Source of the DNA: Clostridium tagluense
Lineage (GTDB): Bacteria > Bacillota > Clostridia > Clostridiales > Clostridiaceae
Reading direction: 5' to 3'
Length of the DNA stretch: 64,000 nucleotides
Assembly (NCBI RefSeq): GCF_003865095.1
Contig: NZ_BHYK01000004.1
Span: 143,631-207,630 of the forward strand
Positions 44,579 to 54,143 of this stretch are shown piece by piece. The position numbers and the translations under genes are program-made. The notes below the pieces were generated by a model. It did no database searches and was not told the origin of the DNA. It saw only the letters and a list, made by a program, of their open reading frames with translations. How positions within the stretch are numbered: position 1 is the first letter of the stretch; each line of letters begins with the position of its first letter.

Positions 44579-44596
44579 AATTATCCATCTCCCTTT

Positions 44597-44629
44597 ACTT
44601 TGATTTTCAAATAGTTTGATAGTCAAAGT
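44597..44629. promoter_or_regulatory. Double FabT-type operator before the FabK-like gene
   Basis: Two adjacent imperfect palindromes, TTTGATTTTCAAA (44599-44611) and GTTTGATAGTCAAAG (44614-44628), matching the fabT operator at 43441-43473 base for base at most positions, with the same phase to the -10 box. Confidence 0.72.
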
Positions 44630-44655
44630 ATATATATTTTTATATTGTATGTCAA
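44627..44655 (-). promoter_or_regulatory. Sigma-A promoter of the fatty acid synthesis cluster
   Basis: Minus strand TTGACA (44655-44650), a 17-base spacer and TATACT (44632-44627). The rest of the gap up to the corA start (to 44903) is AT-rich and must hold the corA promoter, which I could not pin down. Confidence 0.85.
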
Positions 44656-44903
44656 GACAAAAAGTATTTTGTAACTATTTTTTATAATATAGATTTATAT
44701 TGCCATACTTCTTAGTATTTACTATATTTTAAAAAATATTAATATAATTGTGCTTTTATTTAATATTTTGGTTGTCATTAGGAATGATTGCATTATAATG
44801 GAATTATTATAGTTTGATACTTGTGAGTAAGCCTTCTTTTACTATTAAATAGTATAATTACATTTTTATTTAACAAACATGTCCAAAGAAAGGATGAGTT
44901 TAT

Positions 44904-45857
44904 TTGATTCGTGTTATAGCCATTACAAAAGATCTAAAGCTAATTTATGATTTGCCTTTAGATGAGTTGTCAAAAGATAACATAATGTGGTACTGGATGG
45001 ATTTTAATGATCCTAGCCAAGAAGAAATATACTTATTAGACACTTATTTTCATTTTCATCAATTGTCCATAGAGGATTGTGTGTTTTCATTAAATAGCCC
45101 TAAACTAGATTATTATGATGATTATAATTTTTTTGTGCTTAATGCTTTAGATAAAGATACTTTAGATCCAGTGGAAGTCTCTCTTTTTGTAAGCACTAAG
45201 TACATCGTGTCTTATCACAGTACTCAACTAAAGGAATTAGATGAAGCCTGGCAGCGGGCAAAAATAAATGAAAAAAATTGGGATAAAGGCCCCTCTTATA
45301 TTGTCCATCAAGTGTTAGATAAAATAGTTGATTACTTCTTTCCAGCTATTAATAAAATTGAAGATAGGTTAAATGAAATTGAAATTAATAGTTTGAAAAA
45401 GCCCATTCACAGCTTAATGGATGAAGTCTTTGAAATAAGGAGTGATTTATTAAAGCTCCGAAGAGTTGTAAATTCTATGCGTGACTTGTTATATAGGATA
45501 TTAAACTCTGAGAGGCTTTATGGATTTCATGAACATAAATTATACTTTTCTGATATTCACGATCATTTAGTTAAACTTTCAGATATGATAGCTTCTAATA
45601 GGGAAATGACTTCTGATATGCGTGATAATTATTTATCCATAAATTCAACTCGTATGAATAAAAATATGATGGTTTTAACTGTTATGACAAGCATATTTAT
45701 ACCACTAACCTTTATAGCAGGAGTTTATGGTATGAATTTTCAAAATATGCCTGAACTTACTTGGAAGTATGGTTATTTTGTAGTTATATTGATTATGGCT
45801 ATTATTGCCATAGAGATGTTTTTATGGTTTAAACGTAAAGGATGGTTTGATATATAG
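44904..45857 (+). CDS. corA: CorA-family divalent cation transporter
   Basis: 317 residues: a large N-terminal cytoplasmic funnel domain, a long stalk helix (about 190-250) and two C-terminal membrane helices, with the pore motif 'YGMNF' (GMN at about 275-277) after the first. The following loop reads 'QNMPELTWKYGY', the family's Mg2+-attracting periplasmic loop. Predicted Mg2+ (or Co2+/Ni2+) channel, pentameric. The start is TTG 44904 with AAAGGATGAG upstream. Confidence 0.93.
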   Translation: MIRVIAITKDLKLIYDLPLDELSKDNIMWYWMDFNDPSQEEIYLLDTYFHFHQLSIEDCVFSLNSPKLDYYDDYNFFVLNALDKDTLDPVEVSLFVSTKYIVSYHSTQLKELDEAWQRAKINEKNWDKGPSYIVHQVLDKIVDYFFPAINKIEDRLNEIEINSLKKPIHSLMDEVFEIRSDLLKLRRVVNSMRDLLYRILNSERLYGFHEHKLYFSDIHDHLVKLSDMIASNREMTSDMRDNYLSINSTRMNKNMMVLTVMTSIFIPLTFIAGVYGMNFQNMPELTWKYGYFVVILIMAIIAIEMFLWFKRKGWFDI

Positions 45858-46084
45858 CTTATTTTTAATAAACCATAGGGGGAATAAGCAATTGATACAA
45901 GGAAAAAATATAAATTTGCCTATATTTATATATCCAAGTTACATATTATAGTCTAAAATGTCGTTAAAAGTTTAATATATATTAGAAATGAAGCTCCCTA
46001 AATTTGTGGCAAAATTCTTAACAAGAAATACTCACAAACTAAAAAGGTGGAAAAAATAATATAAAAAAGAAAGTGAGATTAACT

Positions 46085-46645
46085 ATGAATTGGATTAATT
46101 CTATAAAAAACTATACTCCTTATAATGAACAAGAAAAAAAAGATAAAGAGTTAATTGAGTATTGTATAAATAAATTTGATGATATTTTAACTCGGGATAA
46201 TTGCATTGCTCACATAACAAGCTCTGGCTTTGTAGTAAATAAAACAAAAGATAAAGTGTTAATGGTACACCACAATATATATAATTCCTGGTCATGGACA
46301 GGTGGCCATGCAGATGGGGAAGATGATTTACTGGCTGTTGCAATTAAAGAAGCAAGTGAGGAAACTGGCGTGAAAAATATTTTCCCTGTGACCTCCCAGA
46401 TATTATCATTAGACCTATTGCCCGTGCTTGGTCATGTAAAAAACGGCAACTACGTATCCGCACATTTACATTTGTCTCTTGCTTATTTAATCCAGGCTGA
46501 TGAAGACGAACCACTTATTGTAAAAGCAGATGAAAATAGTGCTGTGAAATGGATTCCAATAGATGAGGTTAATTTATATAGCGATGAACCTCATATGCAA
46601 AAGGTGTATGAAAAATTAATATGTAAAATTAAAGCGTTGCTTTAA
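46085..46645 (+). CDS. NUDIX hydrolase
   Basis: 186 residues from ATG 46085. The Nudix box reads '[23 protein letters not shown]' trimmed: Gly-x5-Asp-x7-Lys-Glu-Ala-x-Glu-Glu-x-Gly, so the usual Glu after the Gly and the Arg are conservatively replaced while the metal-binding Glu pair is kept. It hydrolyses a nucleoside diphosphate linked to some group; the substrate is unknown. The layout resembles the 180-residue clostridial group annotated as IPP-isomerase-like or ADP-ribose-like Nudix proteins. A hairpin overlaps the stop codon. Confidence 0.88.
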   Translation: MNWINSIKNYTPYNEQEKKDKELIEYCINKFDDILTRDNCIAHITSSGFVVNKTKDKVLMVHHNIYNSWSWTGGHADGEDDLLAVAIKEASEETGVKNIFPVTSQILSLDLLPVLGHVKNGNYVSAHLHLSLAYLIQADEDEPLIVKADENSAVKWIPIDEVNLYSDEPHMQKVYEKLICKIKALL

Positions 46646-46679
46646 TTTATATAAAAATATAATTTAAAGCAACACTTTT
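46631..46679 (+). terminator. Terminator of the NUDIX gene
   Basis: AAAGCGTTGCTTTAA (46631-46645) pairs, with one mismatch, with TTAAAGCAACACTTT (46664-46678); T-rich tail follows. Confidence 0.7.
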
Positions 46680-46839
46680 CATATGGATAGCTTTCGAAAG
46701 GTAAAAGAGTGTCACCACCCACCTAAAATTCTTATAGGTATAATATAACTTCAAAATAAATATATTATAAAATATATAGTTAAAATATTTTACTTTAACC
46801 ACAGTTTTTATAATAAAAAAATAGAAAAGGAGATAAGCT

Positions 46840-47334
46840 ATGTTTAGTATTTTTAAGGTAAAAGGCGAAAAAAACATTGTTGCTCTTATTATTAGCGTTC
46901 TACTAACAGAAGGTGTAGGTTTTTTAAGTGGTTTTTTGAGTATGACCGCCTCTAAGGATTATGAAAATTTCAATAAACCCTCCTTTTCACCACCTGGATG
47001 GGTTTTTCCTGTAGTATGGACTATTCTATTCTTTTTAATGGCTGTAGCTGCTTATAGAATTTGGATGAAAGGTAAATCCGGGGAGGATGTAACAAAAGCA
47101 TTAGTTTTATATGTTGTCCAGTTATTTCTCAACTTTCTTTGGTCTATTATATTTTTCAGATTTAGGCTCTATGCAATAGCTTTTTTAGAATTGCTTCTAT
47201 TATTAGTATTCATTCTTTTAACTACTTTTGAGTTTTATAGAATAGATAAACCTTCTGCCTATCTTATGATTCCCTATATAGTTTGGGTATCCTTTGCTGG
47301 GGTTTTAAATTATGCTATATGGATGCTGAATTAA
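46840..47334 (+). CDS. tspO: TspO/MBR family membrane protein
   Basis: 164 residues with five membrane helices. The signature 'KPSFSPPGWVFPVVWTILF' (about 46-64) and 'LNFLWSIIFF' are diagnostic of the TspO/peripheral benzodiazepine receptor family, which binds porphyrins and sterol-like ligands and is linked to tetrapyrrole handling and stress. RBS AAAAGGAG. It is convergent with a staygreen-domain gene, another protein tied to tetrapyrroles in plants, but that neighbourhood link is only suggestive. Confidence 0.93.
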   Translation: MFSIFKVKGEKNIVALIISVLLTEGVGFLSGFLSMTASKDYENFNKPSFSPPGWVFPVVWTILFFLMAVAAYRIWMKGKSGEDVTKALVLYVVQLFLNFLWSIIFFRFRLYAIAFLELLLLLVFILLTTFEFYRIDKPSAYLMIPYIVWVSFAGVLNYAIWMLN

Positions 47335-47381
47335 ATAATCACCTACACTTGTTCCATGTTAAGGGCTTGTGAAGGATATCT

Positions 47382-47828
47382 TTACTTATAATCTGACAGA
47401 GTTCCCCAAAGCTCCTGGCGATTAAACCTAGGATAAGCAGAATTAAATTTCACATAAATAGGTGCTTTGTATAAAAAAGTATTAGCTTTTAAAAGCTCCC
47501 TATCTCCATAAACAATAGCTTCCAATGCCAAAGGGAGCTCTTTCACAAATACATCATTACGGATAGCTGACATTGCTGCGTTCTTTTCTTTGTCTACCAT
47601 AACATTAACCATCAGGGCATAGTCATCATTAGCCCTACTCCATTCCCCTAGCACTTCATCTCTCATATTAGTGATTTTATCATAATCATATTTTGCTGCA
47701 ATTGTGAGAAATAGTTCTCCTGTAGTATCTGAATGGGTAAGAGTATATTTTCTGGGTATAATTGGCTGTGTTTCACTTGTCATAGCACCAAATTTAACTT
47801 GTAGTTTTTCAGGATTTAATTTTTTCAA
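47382..47828 (-). CDS. Staygreen-domain protein (SGR homologue)
   Basis: 148 residues from TTG 47828, chosen because GGAGGG lies 6 bases upstream and the chain then starts 'MKKLNPEKLQVKF' as in homologues; an upstream ATG would add 9 residues. The blocks 'LNPEKL', 'PRKYTLTHSDTTGELFLT' and 'RDEVLGEW' are the hallmarks of the staygreen family (PF12638), the plant Mg-dechelatase that removes Mg from chlorophyll a. Bacterial homologues occur in non-photosynthetic Firmicutes, with uncertain natural substrate. No signal peptide. Monocistronic. Confidence 0.82.
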   Translation of the reverse strand: MKKLNPEKLQVKFGAMTSETQPIIPRKYTLTHSDTTGELFLTIAAKYDYDKITNMRDEVLGEWSRANDDYALMVNVMVDKEKNAAMSAIRNDVFVKELPLALEAIVYGDRELLKANTFLYKAPIYVKFNSAYPRFNRQELWGTLSDYK

Positions 47829-47919
47829 GGCTTTCCCTCCATAATATAAATACATTATTTATATTATGAAGTTAAGTGTTTTTATGTTCTTTTTTATGCA
47901 CTAAAAGTTAAAATTTTCT

Positions 47920-50565
47920 TCACTCTACCATATTATCATCCGCCATAAAATCTATATCAACATTCTTTTCCCTAAGCTTACCAATATAAACTACTGCACT
48001 CCTAAAAGTCTTCTTGTCCTTTGGATTTTCTAGTCTCACTGAAAAATTCACAGGCTTATTATAGAATTTACAATACTGCATATTACTCAATTGTTTTTTA
48101 AAACTGCTCAGAGGTAACACCTCGTGGGTCACATTATGCTCTCTACAGTACTTTACAAACCTATCATAAAATGATGTATAATTAAGGCGCAGCACAAAAT
48201 CCCCCTCTAAATCTAGCACTGCATCATAGTCAATATTCCTTAAAAGTTCATTATTAGCTGCCATACGATTCATAGTTTCGAAATTTTGTTCTATAACTGT
48301 TTTATTACTTGAACCACCATCTAATAAATCCTCATAGGCTCCCTTTTCTATTGATGAAATAATATCCTTAATAGAATGGTCTGTACACTCCTCCATATTT
48401 AAAGCTAAGTCATGAAATACCTTTTTAAGTAAAACTATACCAAGAATACAATTGCTTATAGAATTTCTAACCCTATCATTTTTAATATTATCGCCAATCA
48501 TTTTTTCAAAAGTTGCACTATGAATTTCCTTAACTTTTTTCTCTTCCATTTTTAAGCCCTCCTTCAAAAGACTCGCTCCAAGTTTATTTAGTAAAATTGA
48601 GTTTTCCTTTAATTTTTCTAGACTTTCCTTAGTTTCCTGGTCAAAATAAGAAGTTGCAAATATAACTCTAAGGCTCCTTCCCACATTAGCCGTTTCCTCT
48701 ATTCCTACCTCCCCAGACAAAATCACTGAAGCCCTAGGAATAAAGCATCTATTTTTATCTAAGGTGGCTACCCCTTTTATCCCCTTATAATTATCATAAG
48801 AATTCCTCATGACCCCTGATATTAAATCAACCTTGTACTTACCTATTATGTGAGGCTTGTATTCCTCTAAAATAAGAGGTATAAAATTGCTACTGCTGGC
48901 AGTTTTGTTTAATGCAAAATCTGTGCACTGTGCCGCATTTAATATGCCATCCTCCATGCACAATATAGGAGTGATAATATACTTTACCGCACTACTTTTA
49001 CCGCTACTGCTCTCGCCTTCTATTAAAAGATGATTATATTGAATTTTATTATTTTTAAGCTTTTCTTTCAAAAACAAACCACATACATAACCTAATATAG
49101 CTGCCGTATTTTTTAATATACTAAATTTAAATAGGTATGGTGCAATTAATAAAAGCTCTTCTCTAGTTATAGCCTCCTTATCTAAAATATTAGTATTAAG
49201 CTCTGCATATTGATTTTGCATAACTATATCCAGGGTAGACTTTCCCTCAGAATCTAAAGCTCCCCCCTCTGATACAAAGCACCACTTATTATTAAGCCTA
49301 TGGAACCCACTGAAGGTAACTCCCTTCCTTATATCGCAGGTTTTATTTGAAATAATAAATCTTATATATTGAAGGTCCTCTATCCTTCCTATATAAAAAG
49401 TCTTAAAGCTGTTTATTGCTTTTCTAAAAGATATTACATCATCAAAATCAGAGCTCTTAAATATCCTCTCCCCTATAACCCCGTCTTCCGTAACAATGTC
49501 TCCTGTAATTTGAGTATCCCCTTCATTTTCAATATAATATTTAGGATTAATAATAAAATTAGAAATATTAACTTTCTGCTCCTTATGATATTTATAATAA
49601 CAAAACTCGTCTTCAAAAATATTTCCTACAATTTTACTTCGAGGCCTGCATTCCTCTATAAATGTTTCTTCTGCACCCTTAACCAAAGTAATTAATTTCT
49701 CCACAGTGCCTCCATTTTCTATCCAATCTACAATATCTTCCTTAAGTTTCAAATCTGGAAGCTCTATTATTTTAATAGACTTAGCCTTATTCTTTACTGC
49801 ATTTAAAACTTCCTTTGCATAAGCTCGTCCACTTTCATCATTGTCAGGCAAAATAACTATATTAGCTCCCACTAAAGAAGAAACATAATCCCCACTATAC
49901 GCTGAAAATCCCCTAGCTCCAAAGGCAGTGGTAGTACCTACTAGGCCCAACTTTGAAATCTTATCCGCACACTTCTCTCCCTCTACAAAGAAAATATTCT
50001 CATCCTTTTCAATACCCTTTAAAACCTCTGGCAGCTTATAAATAACATGTCTTGCACTCTTTATTCCAAAGCTCCAGCTACTATTATCTTTAGTATAAGC
50101 CATGAAATCCTTCTTTCTTTTGCCGTTATCCATCCACTCCCTTCTACAAATCTTATATAATGTATTTCCCTGTTCATCCTCATAATAGTAATTAGCTACA
50201 ATATCCTTATGACAATTTTTAAAATTATCATCTTCTACAAAAGTTCCTTGGTGCTCTGTTGCAATTTTAATATTATATTTTTCACTTAAAAATTTTACTC
50301 CATTATAAAAACCCTCTATACCCTCTTTATACTGAGCAGCTTTAAAAATATCACCTTTAGCTCCACAACTAAAACATATCCAAAACCTGCCACTGCTTCC
50401 CGGCACTATTGCTGCACTTGGATCTTCATCCTTATGACTATGGGCGCTTTTATTAAAACATGTGAATTTTCTATTTTCACTTTTACTGCTATGCTCTAAT
50501 ACGTAATCTCTTAAATGATCCTGTATTTCACTTATACAACTTTTTGTAATTTTATTCATCATCAA
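47920..50565 (-). CDS. Orphan primase-helicase (CHC2 zinc finger, Toprim, P-loop ATPase)
   Basis: 881 residues. The start is TTG 50565 (GGGGG 8 bases upstream) or one of the two following ATGs. Residues 30-75 form a CHC2-type zinc finger (Cys36, His44, Cys64, Cys67: 'WICFSCGAKGD'). A Toprim domain follows with 'FVEGEKCADKI' (about 192-202) and 'ILPDNDESGRAYA' (about 236-248). A C-terminal ATPase has Walker A 'IEGESSSGKSSAV' (about 515-530) and a Walker B-like 'LILEEY'. The set is that of phage or plasmid primase-helicases. No integrase, capsid or other replication gene surrounds it, so it is an orphan or remnant. Two direct repeats lie just upstream. Confidence 0.82.
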   Translation of the reverse strand: MMMNKITKSCISEIQDHLRDYVLEHSSKSENRKFTCFNKSAHSHKDEDPSAAIVPGSSGRFWICFSCGAKGDIFKAAQYKEGIEGFYNGVKFLSEKYNIKIATEHQGTFVEDDNFKNCHKDIVANYYYEDEQGNTLYKICRREWMDNGKRKKDFMAYTKDNSSWSFGIKSARHVIYKLPEVLKGIEKDENIFFVEGEKCADKISKLGLVGTTTAFGARGFSAYSGDYVSSLVGANIVILPDNDESGRAYAKEVLNAVKNKAKSIKIIELPDLKLKEDIVDWIENGGTVEKLITLVKGAEETFIEECRPRSKIVGNIFEDEFCYYKYHKEQKVNISNFIINPKYYIENEGDTQITGDIVTEDGVIGERIFKSSDFDDVISFRKAINSFKTFYIGRIEDLQYIRFIISNKTCDIRKGVTFSGFHRLNNKWCFVSEGGALDSEGKSTLDIVMQNQYAELNTNILDKEAITREELLLIAPYLFKFSILKNTAAILGYVCGLFLKEKLKNNKIQYNHLLIEGESSSGKSSAVKYIITPILCMEDGILNAAQCTDFALNKTASSSNFIPLILEEYKPHIIGKYKVDLISGVMRNSYDNYKGIKGVATLDKNRCFIPRASVILSGEVGIEETANVGRSLRVIFATSYFDQETKESLEKLKENSILLNKLGASLLKEGLKMEEKKVKEIHSATFEKMIGDNIKNDRVRNSISNCILGIVLLKKVFHDLALNMEECTDHSIKDIISSIEKGAYEDLLDGGSSNKTVIEQNFETMNRMAANNELLRNIDYDAVLDLEGDFVLRLNYTSFYDRFVKYCREHNVTHEVLPLSSFKKQLSNMQYCKFYNKPVNFSVRLENPKDKKTFRSAVVYIGKLREKNVDIDFMADDNMVE

Positions 50566-51276
50566 CTTTGTTACCCCCTAATTACTTTTGTACGGCTTAT
50601 TTCTAAGCATTATTTTACTTAACTCATCTTCAAAATTCCTTATACTTTATTACTTTTGTACGGCTTATCTAAGCATTATCTCTAGGATAAAAAACAACCA
50701 ATTACTTGTTACAATTACACTTTCAGTGAATATATATGCCGCTCCGCTAAATTTTGAAGGAAAAATTAAAAATAATTACAAATTTATTTTTATTACAGTA
50801 AATATATGCTATGTAATCATATGAATCCATTGATATATAAGGTTTTTTCATGAATTCACTTATTACATTACAAATTTTTCATGGGGGTATACATCTTATT
50901 AAAGTTTCTTAAATTTCACTTATGTTTGCGCTTTTTATACTTATATTAATAATATATTTTTGTTTTTTTGTAATATATATTTATGACTATGTTCTACTGT
51001 AGATGTTTTAAGGGTTTATGTGGATTACAATACGAGGTAATAAATTGAAATAAACTGTTATGAGTTTTCTTAAACTGTTTTAACTCCGTTTACAATGTAA
51101 TTTAATGGTAGTTACAGATGGGCTAAAAGTAATTTTCATTAAAAAAACCCACGTAAAAATCGTTGCTGCATAGCAGTCACCGAAATTCAAGAGGGTTATA
51201 ATATGAGTCCATTAATAAACTTTTACTTTCTATTTATATAAATTACCTAACTCATACTTAATTGTATAATTTATAC
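50566..51276. other. 711-base gap upstream of the orphan primase gene
   Basis: AT-rich. It contains the two direct repeats listed separately (50581-50680), a plain stretch with TA-rich runs (50760-51060), and a small hairpin GCTGCATAGCAG near 51164-51175. No ORF with plausible coding character was found; short frames read through the repeats. It may include the primase promoter and, speculatively, an origin-like site. Confidence 0.4.
50581..50680. repeat. Two 32-34-base direct repeats upstream of the primase
   Basis: Copies at 50581-50613 and 50649-50680 share ATTACTTTTGTACGGCTTAT and then CTAAGCATTAT, differing by a 2-base deletion. The copies start 68 bases apart, close to the primase start codon. 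Confidence 0.8.
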
Positions 51277-52590
51277 TTATTTATCCAAACTAACAATATA
51301 AGTATTTATTTGACTATTACCTGCACGATAATCTCCATAAGTAAAGGATAAAGCAGCGCTTGTACCATCCCAACAAATATTTGAAATTGCTAGAACTATA
51401 GGTATCTTCGTTTTTACAACCTTACCGTTTTTGTCTATATAATGGTATGATCGATATTCAATTTTTGCATCTTTATCTTTTAAACTAGAAGCCTTAACTA
51501 TTTCTTTTATAACACCTGTCTTAGTATCTATAATTTTAATAGTTGTTTCATGGTTAGGGGGAGTATTGATAGCATTAGCATATTCTACATAAGCAACTTT
51601 ACTTCCATCAGGTGATAGTACGTAGGTATTACTAAGTCTACCTTTAGGTAATTTTATATCTTGCAACTCTTTACCAGTTTCATCCATAATAATAGCTCCA
51701 AAAGTTCTATTTACAAATACTCCATCAGGTGATATTTCACCATTATTATCAAAATGCTCAATTATAATTGTTTTGCCTTTTTTATCGGCTCTGTCAGAGT
51801 ATTGATTTGAAAAAATAGTTTTTATTTCTTTAGTTTTAACATCTGCAGTACATAATTTAACTCCTTCTTTTCCACTTCTGCGTTGAGTGTAATAGAATTT
51901 ACCTTCTACAGTGGTCCCCAAATCTTTAATATCATCAACACCAGATATATTCACACTAACAAATTCATCAGCATTGTAGCTACCCTGGGTGTATACTTTT
52001 CCAGCTGTATCAATGATTTTCCATTTGTCAGAATAGTTTGCTAAAATTTTATTGTTACTTACCCATATAAACTTTGCATCACTATTAAGTTTTTCTGTAT
52101 TTACATTCGTGATTTCGCCTGTAGACAAATTTAATAATTTTACGTTTTTATGAAGAAGCTCTCCTGAATCAAGAGCCTTTTGCCACTCACTTTCGACTTT
52201 AGGAATGATTCTTTCCTCTGCATAAAGAACATACTTTTTATCTGGAGACACACCCATAAATTTATCTATATTTACATTTTTAAAGTCTTTAGAACTTTTT
52301 GTGTTTAAATTATAGATACTGCAGTATTTTATAGCTTCAGTAGAATATGGGATTTTAAACTCTCCCTTTTTAGTTAATGTTAAAACCTCATTATCATTAA
52401 TCCAAGCAACACTTTCAATTTTTTGATATTTGTGGATTTGATAGCCCTTTTCATTTGTTTGAGCAGATGGTTTGTATGCCATTACCTTTATGTTTTGTGT
52501 ATCTGAAGTATTATAGTTTATTCCATATGTAATTATGCCACCTACAACTGCTACCGTTAAAATCAGGGATAAAATCTTTTTTCTAACCAT
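51277..52590 (-). CDS. Membrane-anchored or exported beta-propeller-like protein
   Basis: 437 residues from ATG 52590 (AAGGAGG 7 bases upstream). A single N-terminal hydrophobic segment (about 6-26) acts as signal or anchor. The rest has repeating strand-rich blocks with 'SPDKKYVLYAEE', 'SPDGVFVN' and 'SPDGSKVAYVEY', the TolB/WD40-like propeller pattern of extracytoplasmic proteins. No catalytic motif seen. It follows a histidine kinase gene by 53 bases on the same strand and may be the sensor's extracellular partner or its target. Confidence 0.72.
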   Translation of the reverse strand: MVRKKILSLILTVAVVGGIITYGINYNTSDTQNIKVMAYKPSAQTNEKGYQIHKYQKIESVAWINDNEVLTLTKKGEFKIPYSTEAIKYCSIYNLNTKSSKDFKNVNIDKFMGVSPDKKYVLYAEERIIPKVESEWQKALDSGELLHKNVKLLNLSTGEITNVNTEKLNSDAKFIWVSNNKILANYSDKWKIIDTAGKVYTQGSYNADEFVSVNISGVDDIKDLGTTVEGKFYYTQRRSGKEGVKLCTADVKTKEIKTIFSNQYSDRADKKGKTIIIEHFDNNGEISPDGVFVNRTFGAIIMDETGKELQDIKLPKGRLSNTYVLSPDGSKVAYVEYANAINTPPNHETTIKIIDTKTGVIKEIVKASSLKDKDAKIEYRSYHYIDKNGKVVKTKIPIVLAISNICWDGTSAALSFTYGDYRAGNSQINTYIVSLDK

Positions 52591-52676
52591 TGAATTTTCC
52601 TCCTTTTTTCTTTCTAATCTCATAGTATCAAAAAATTTTCACAAAATTATAAACAAATGTCACAACTTTGCAAACT

Positions 52677-54143
52677 CTATATAGAAAATTCAATAGAAAA
52701 AATAGTACCTTCATTTAACTTAGAATCTACATTTATAGTGCCCTGTTGCTTTTCAACCAACTTTTTCACCAAGGCTAGTCCTAGCCCAGCTCCCCCTGTT
52801 TCACGACTTCTATGACTTTCAACTCTATAAAATGGTTCAAAAATTTTAGGCAAATCTTCTTTACAAATACCTATTCCTGTATCAGCAACTATTATAGTTA
52901 TTTTATTACCATTTTTATGACATTCAATATCTATACTTCCACTAGGCCTATTGTATTTTATAGCATTATCAATCAAATTAATAATAACATGTCTCAAACT
53001 TTCTTCATCTATTGTAACAATAATATCTTCAATATTAGATTTGAAGGTTAAATCGTTTTTCTTTATTTTCCCCATGATTCGCGCACATATTTCATCAATT
53101 ATTTCCTTTAAATTCACTTCTTTTTTCCGTATTTCAAAATCGTATTTTTCTAAAGCAGATAAATTTAAAACCTTATCTACCATAGTTGCCAAACGATCAC
53201 ATTCTTTTGATATATTTGTGGTTCCATCATTTATTAAACACAGGTCATTTTCATACATTCCAATTAATTCTGCATATGCTTTTATAATAGTAATGGGAGT
53301 CTTAAACTCATGAGTTACATTTCCTATAAACTCCTTTTGCTCCTTGTCCATTTTTTTTAATTTATCTATTGCGTTGTTCAAAGAATCTCTCTCAACTTTA
53401 AGCTCTTCAATATTTTTTTCTATAGTATTACTCATGAATACTATACCTTTGCTTAGCTCCCCTAATTCATCATTACGATTGGCTAGTTGTATTTTATGAA
53501 AATTACCTCTTTGAATATTCTCTACTGAATCTTTCATTATGTATATATCTCTTGTGAGGTTAAAAAAGTAAATAATTCCAAGAATTACACCAAATATCAA
53601 TGCTGCAAAACCTGTTCCATAAAACATTTTTTTTATATTATCATAAAATAAAGCACTTTCTTTAACTGAATATTCAAGTTCTAAAATTGCTACTATGCCA
53701 TTTTTATATTTAATTGGTGAATAAAAATATATTACGCCATCCTTCTTTGCAAATGATACTTTACCTTGCATAGCATACTCAATCATAGTATTTTTTTCTT
53801 TATTCTCATTTAACTTACCATCTACCTTAAATCCAGAAAGAAGCTCTCCTTTAGTATCATATACACTGGCAGGTATAGTTCTAAGCCAGGGCTTGTTAAA
53901 TATGCTTCCACGAGCAAGCTCTGCCTTATCCCTAGTTCCATTATTACCTAAGCTTGAGCGCTCACTAAAATATTGCTCAAACATATCCTTTTGCTTAAAC
54001 AGAATCGCTTCGTCTTCCTTATCTTGGTAACTTTTTATTCCATTAAGTACAAAAACACTTAAAAATAATATAACAACTAATAAGAGTGAGCCTGTAAACG
54101 CTATAAGTTTGAATTTAATTCCTATTTTCAAATAAGTCTTCAA
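52677..54143 (-). CDS. Membrane histidine kinase
   Basis: 488 residues: two membrane helices (about 10-32 and 172-195) around an extracellular domain of about 140 residues, HAMP (about 195-245), HisKA with His in 'GNVTHEFKTPITI' (about 278) and HATPase with 'GGAGLGLALVKK'. The TTG start at 54143 overlaps the response-regulator gene by 29 bases; the SD is poorly spaced, so a start a few codons later is possible. Signal unknown. Confidence 0.93.
   Translation of the reverse strand: MKTYLKIGIKFKLIAFTGSLLLVVILFLSVFVLNGIKSYQDKEDEAILFKQKDMFEQYFSERSSLGNNGTRDKAELARGSIFNKPWLRTIPASVYDTKGELLSGFKVDGKLNENKEKNTMIEYAMQGKVSFAKKDGVIYFYSPIKYKNGIVAILELEYSVKESALFYDNIKKMFYGTGFAALIFGVILGIIYFFNLTRDIYIMKDSVENIQRGNFHKIQLANRNDELGELSKGIVFMSNTIEKNIEELKVERDSLNNAIDKLKKMDKEQKEFIGNVTHEFKTPITIIKAYAELIGMYENDLCLINDGTTNISKECDRLATMVDKVLNLSALEKYDFEIRKKEVNLKEIIDEICARIMGKIKKNDLTFKSNIEDIIVTIDEESLRHVIINLIDNAIKYNRPSGSIDIECHKNGNKITIIVADTGIGICKEDLPKIFEPFYRVESHRSRETGGAGLGLALVKKLVEKQQGTINVDSKLNEGTIFSIEFSI

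Noticed and set aside
45955-45969. Second copy of the 531-682 element
   Set aside because: Only about 14 bases (AAATGTCGTTAAAA) match one arm, and no complementary arm is found nearby, so chance in AT-rich DNA is sufficient.
50581-50680. CRISPR array
   Set aside because: Only two copies, one spacer-like interval, and the copies differ by an indel; no cas genes anywhere.
50588-50824. 79-codon frame in the gap upstream of the primase
   Set aside because: It runs through the direct repeats, has no ribosome site and encodes low-complexity hydrophobic sequence.
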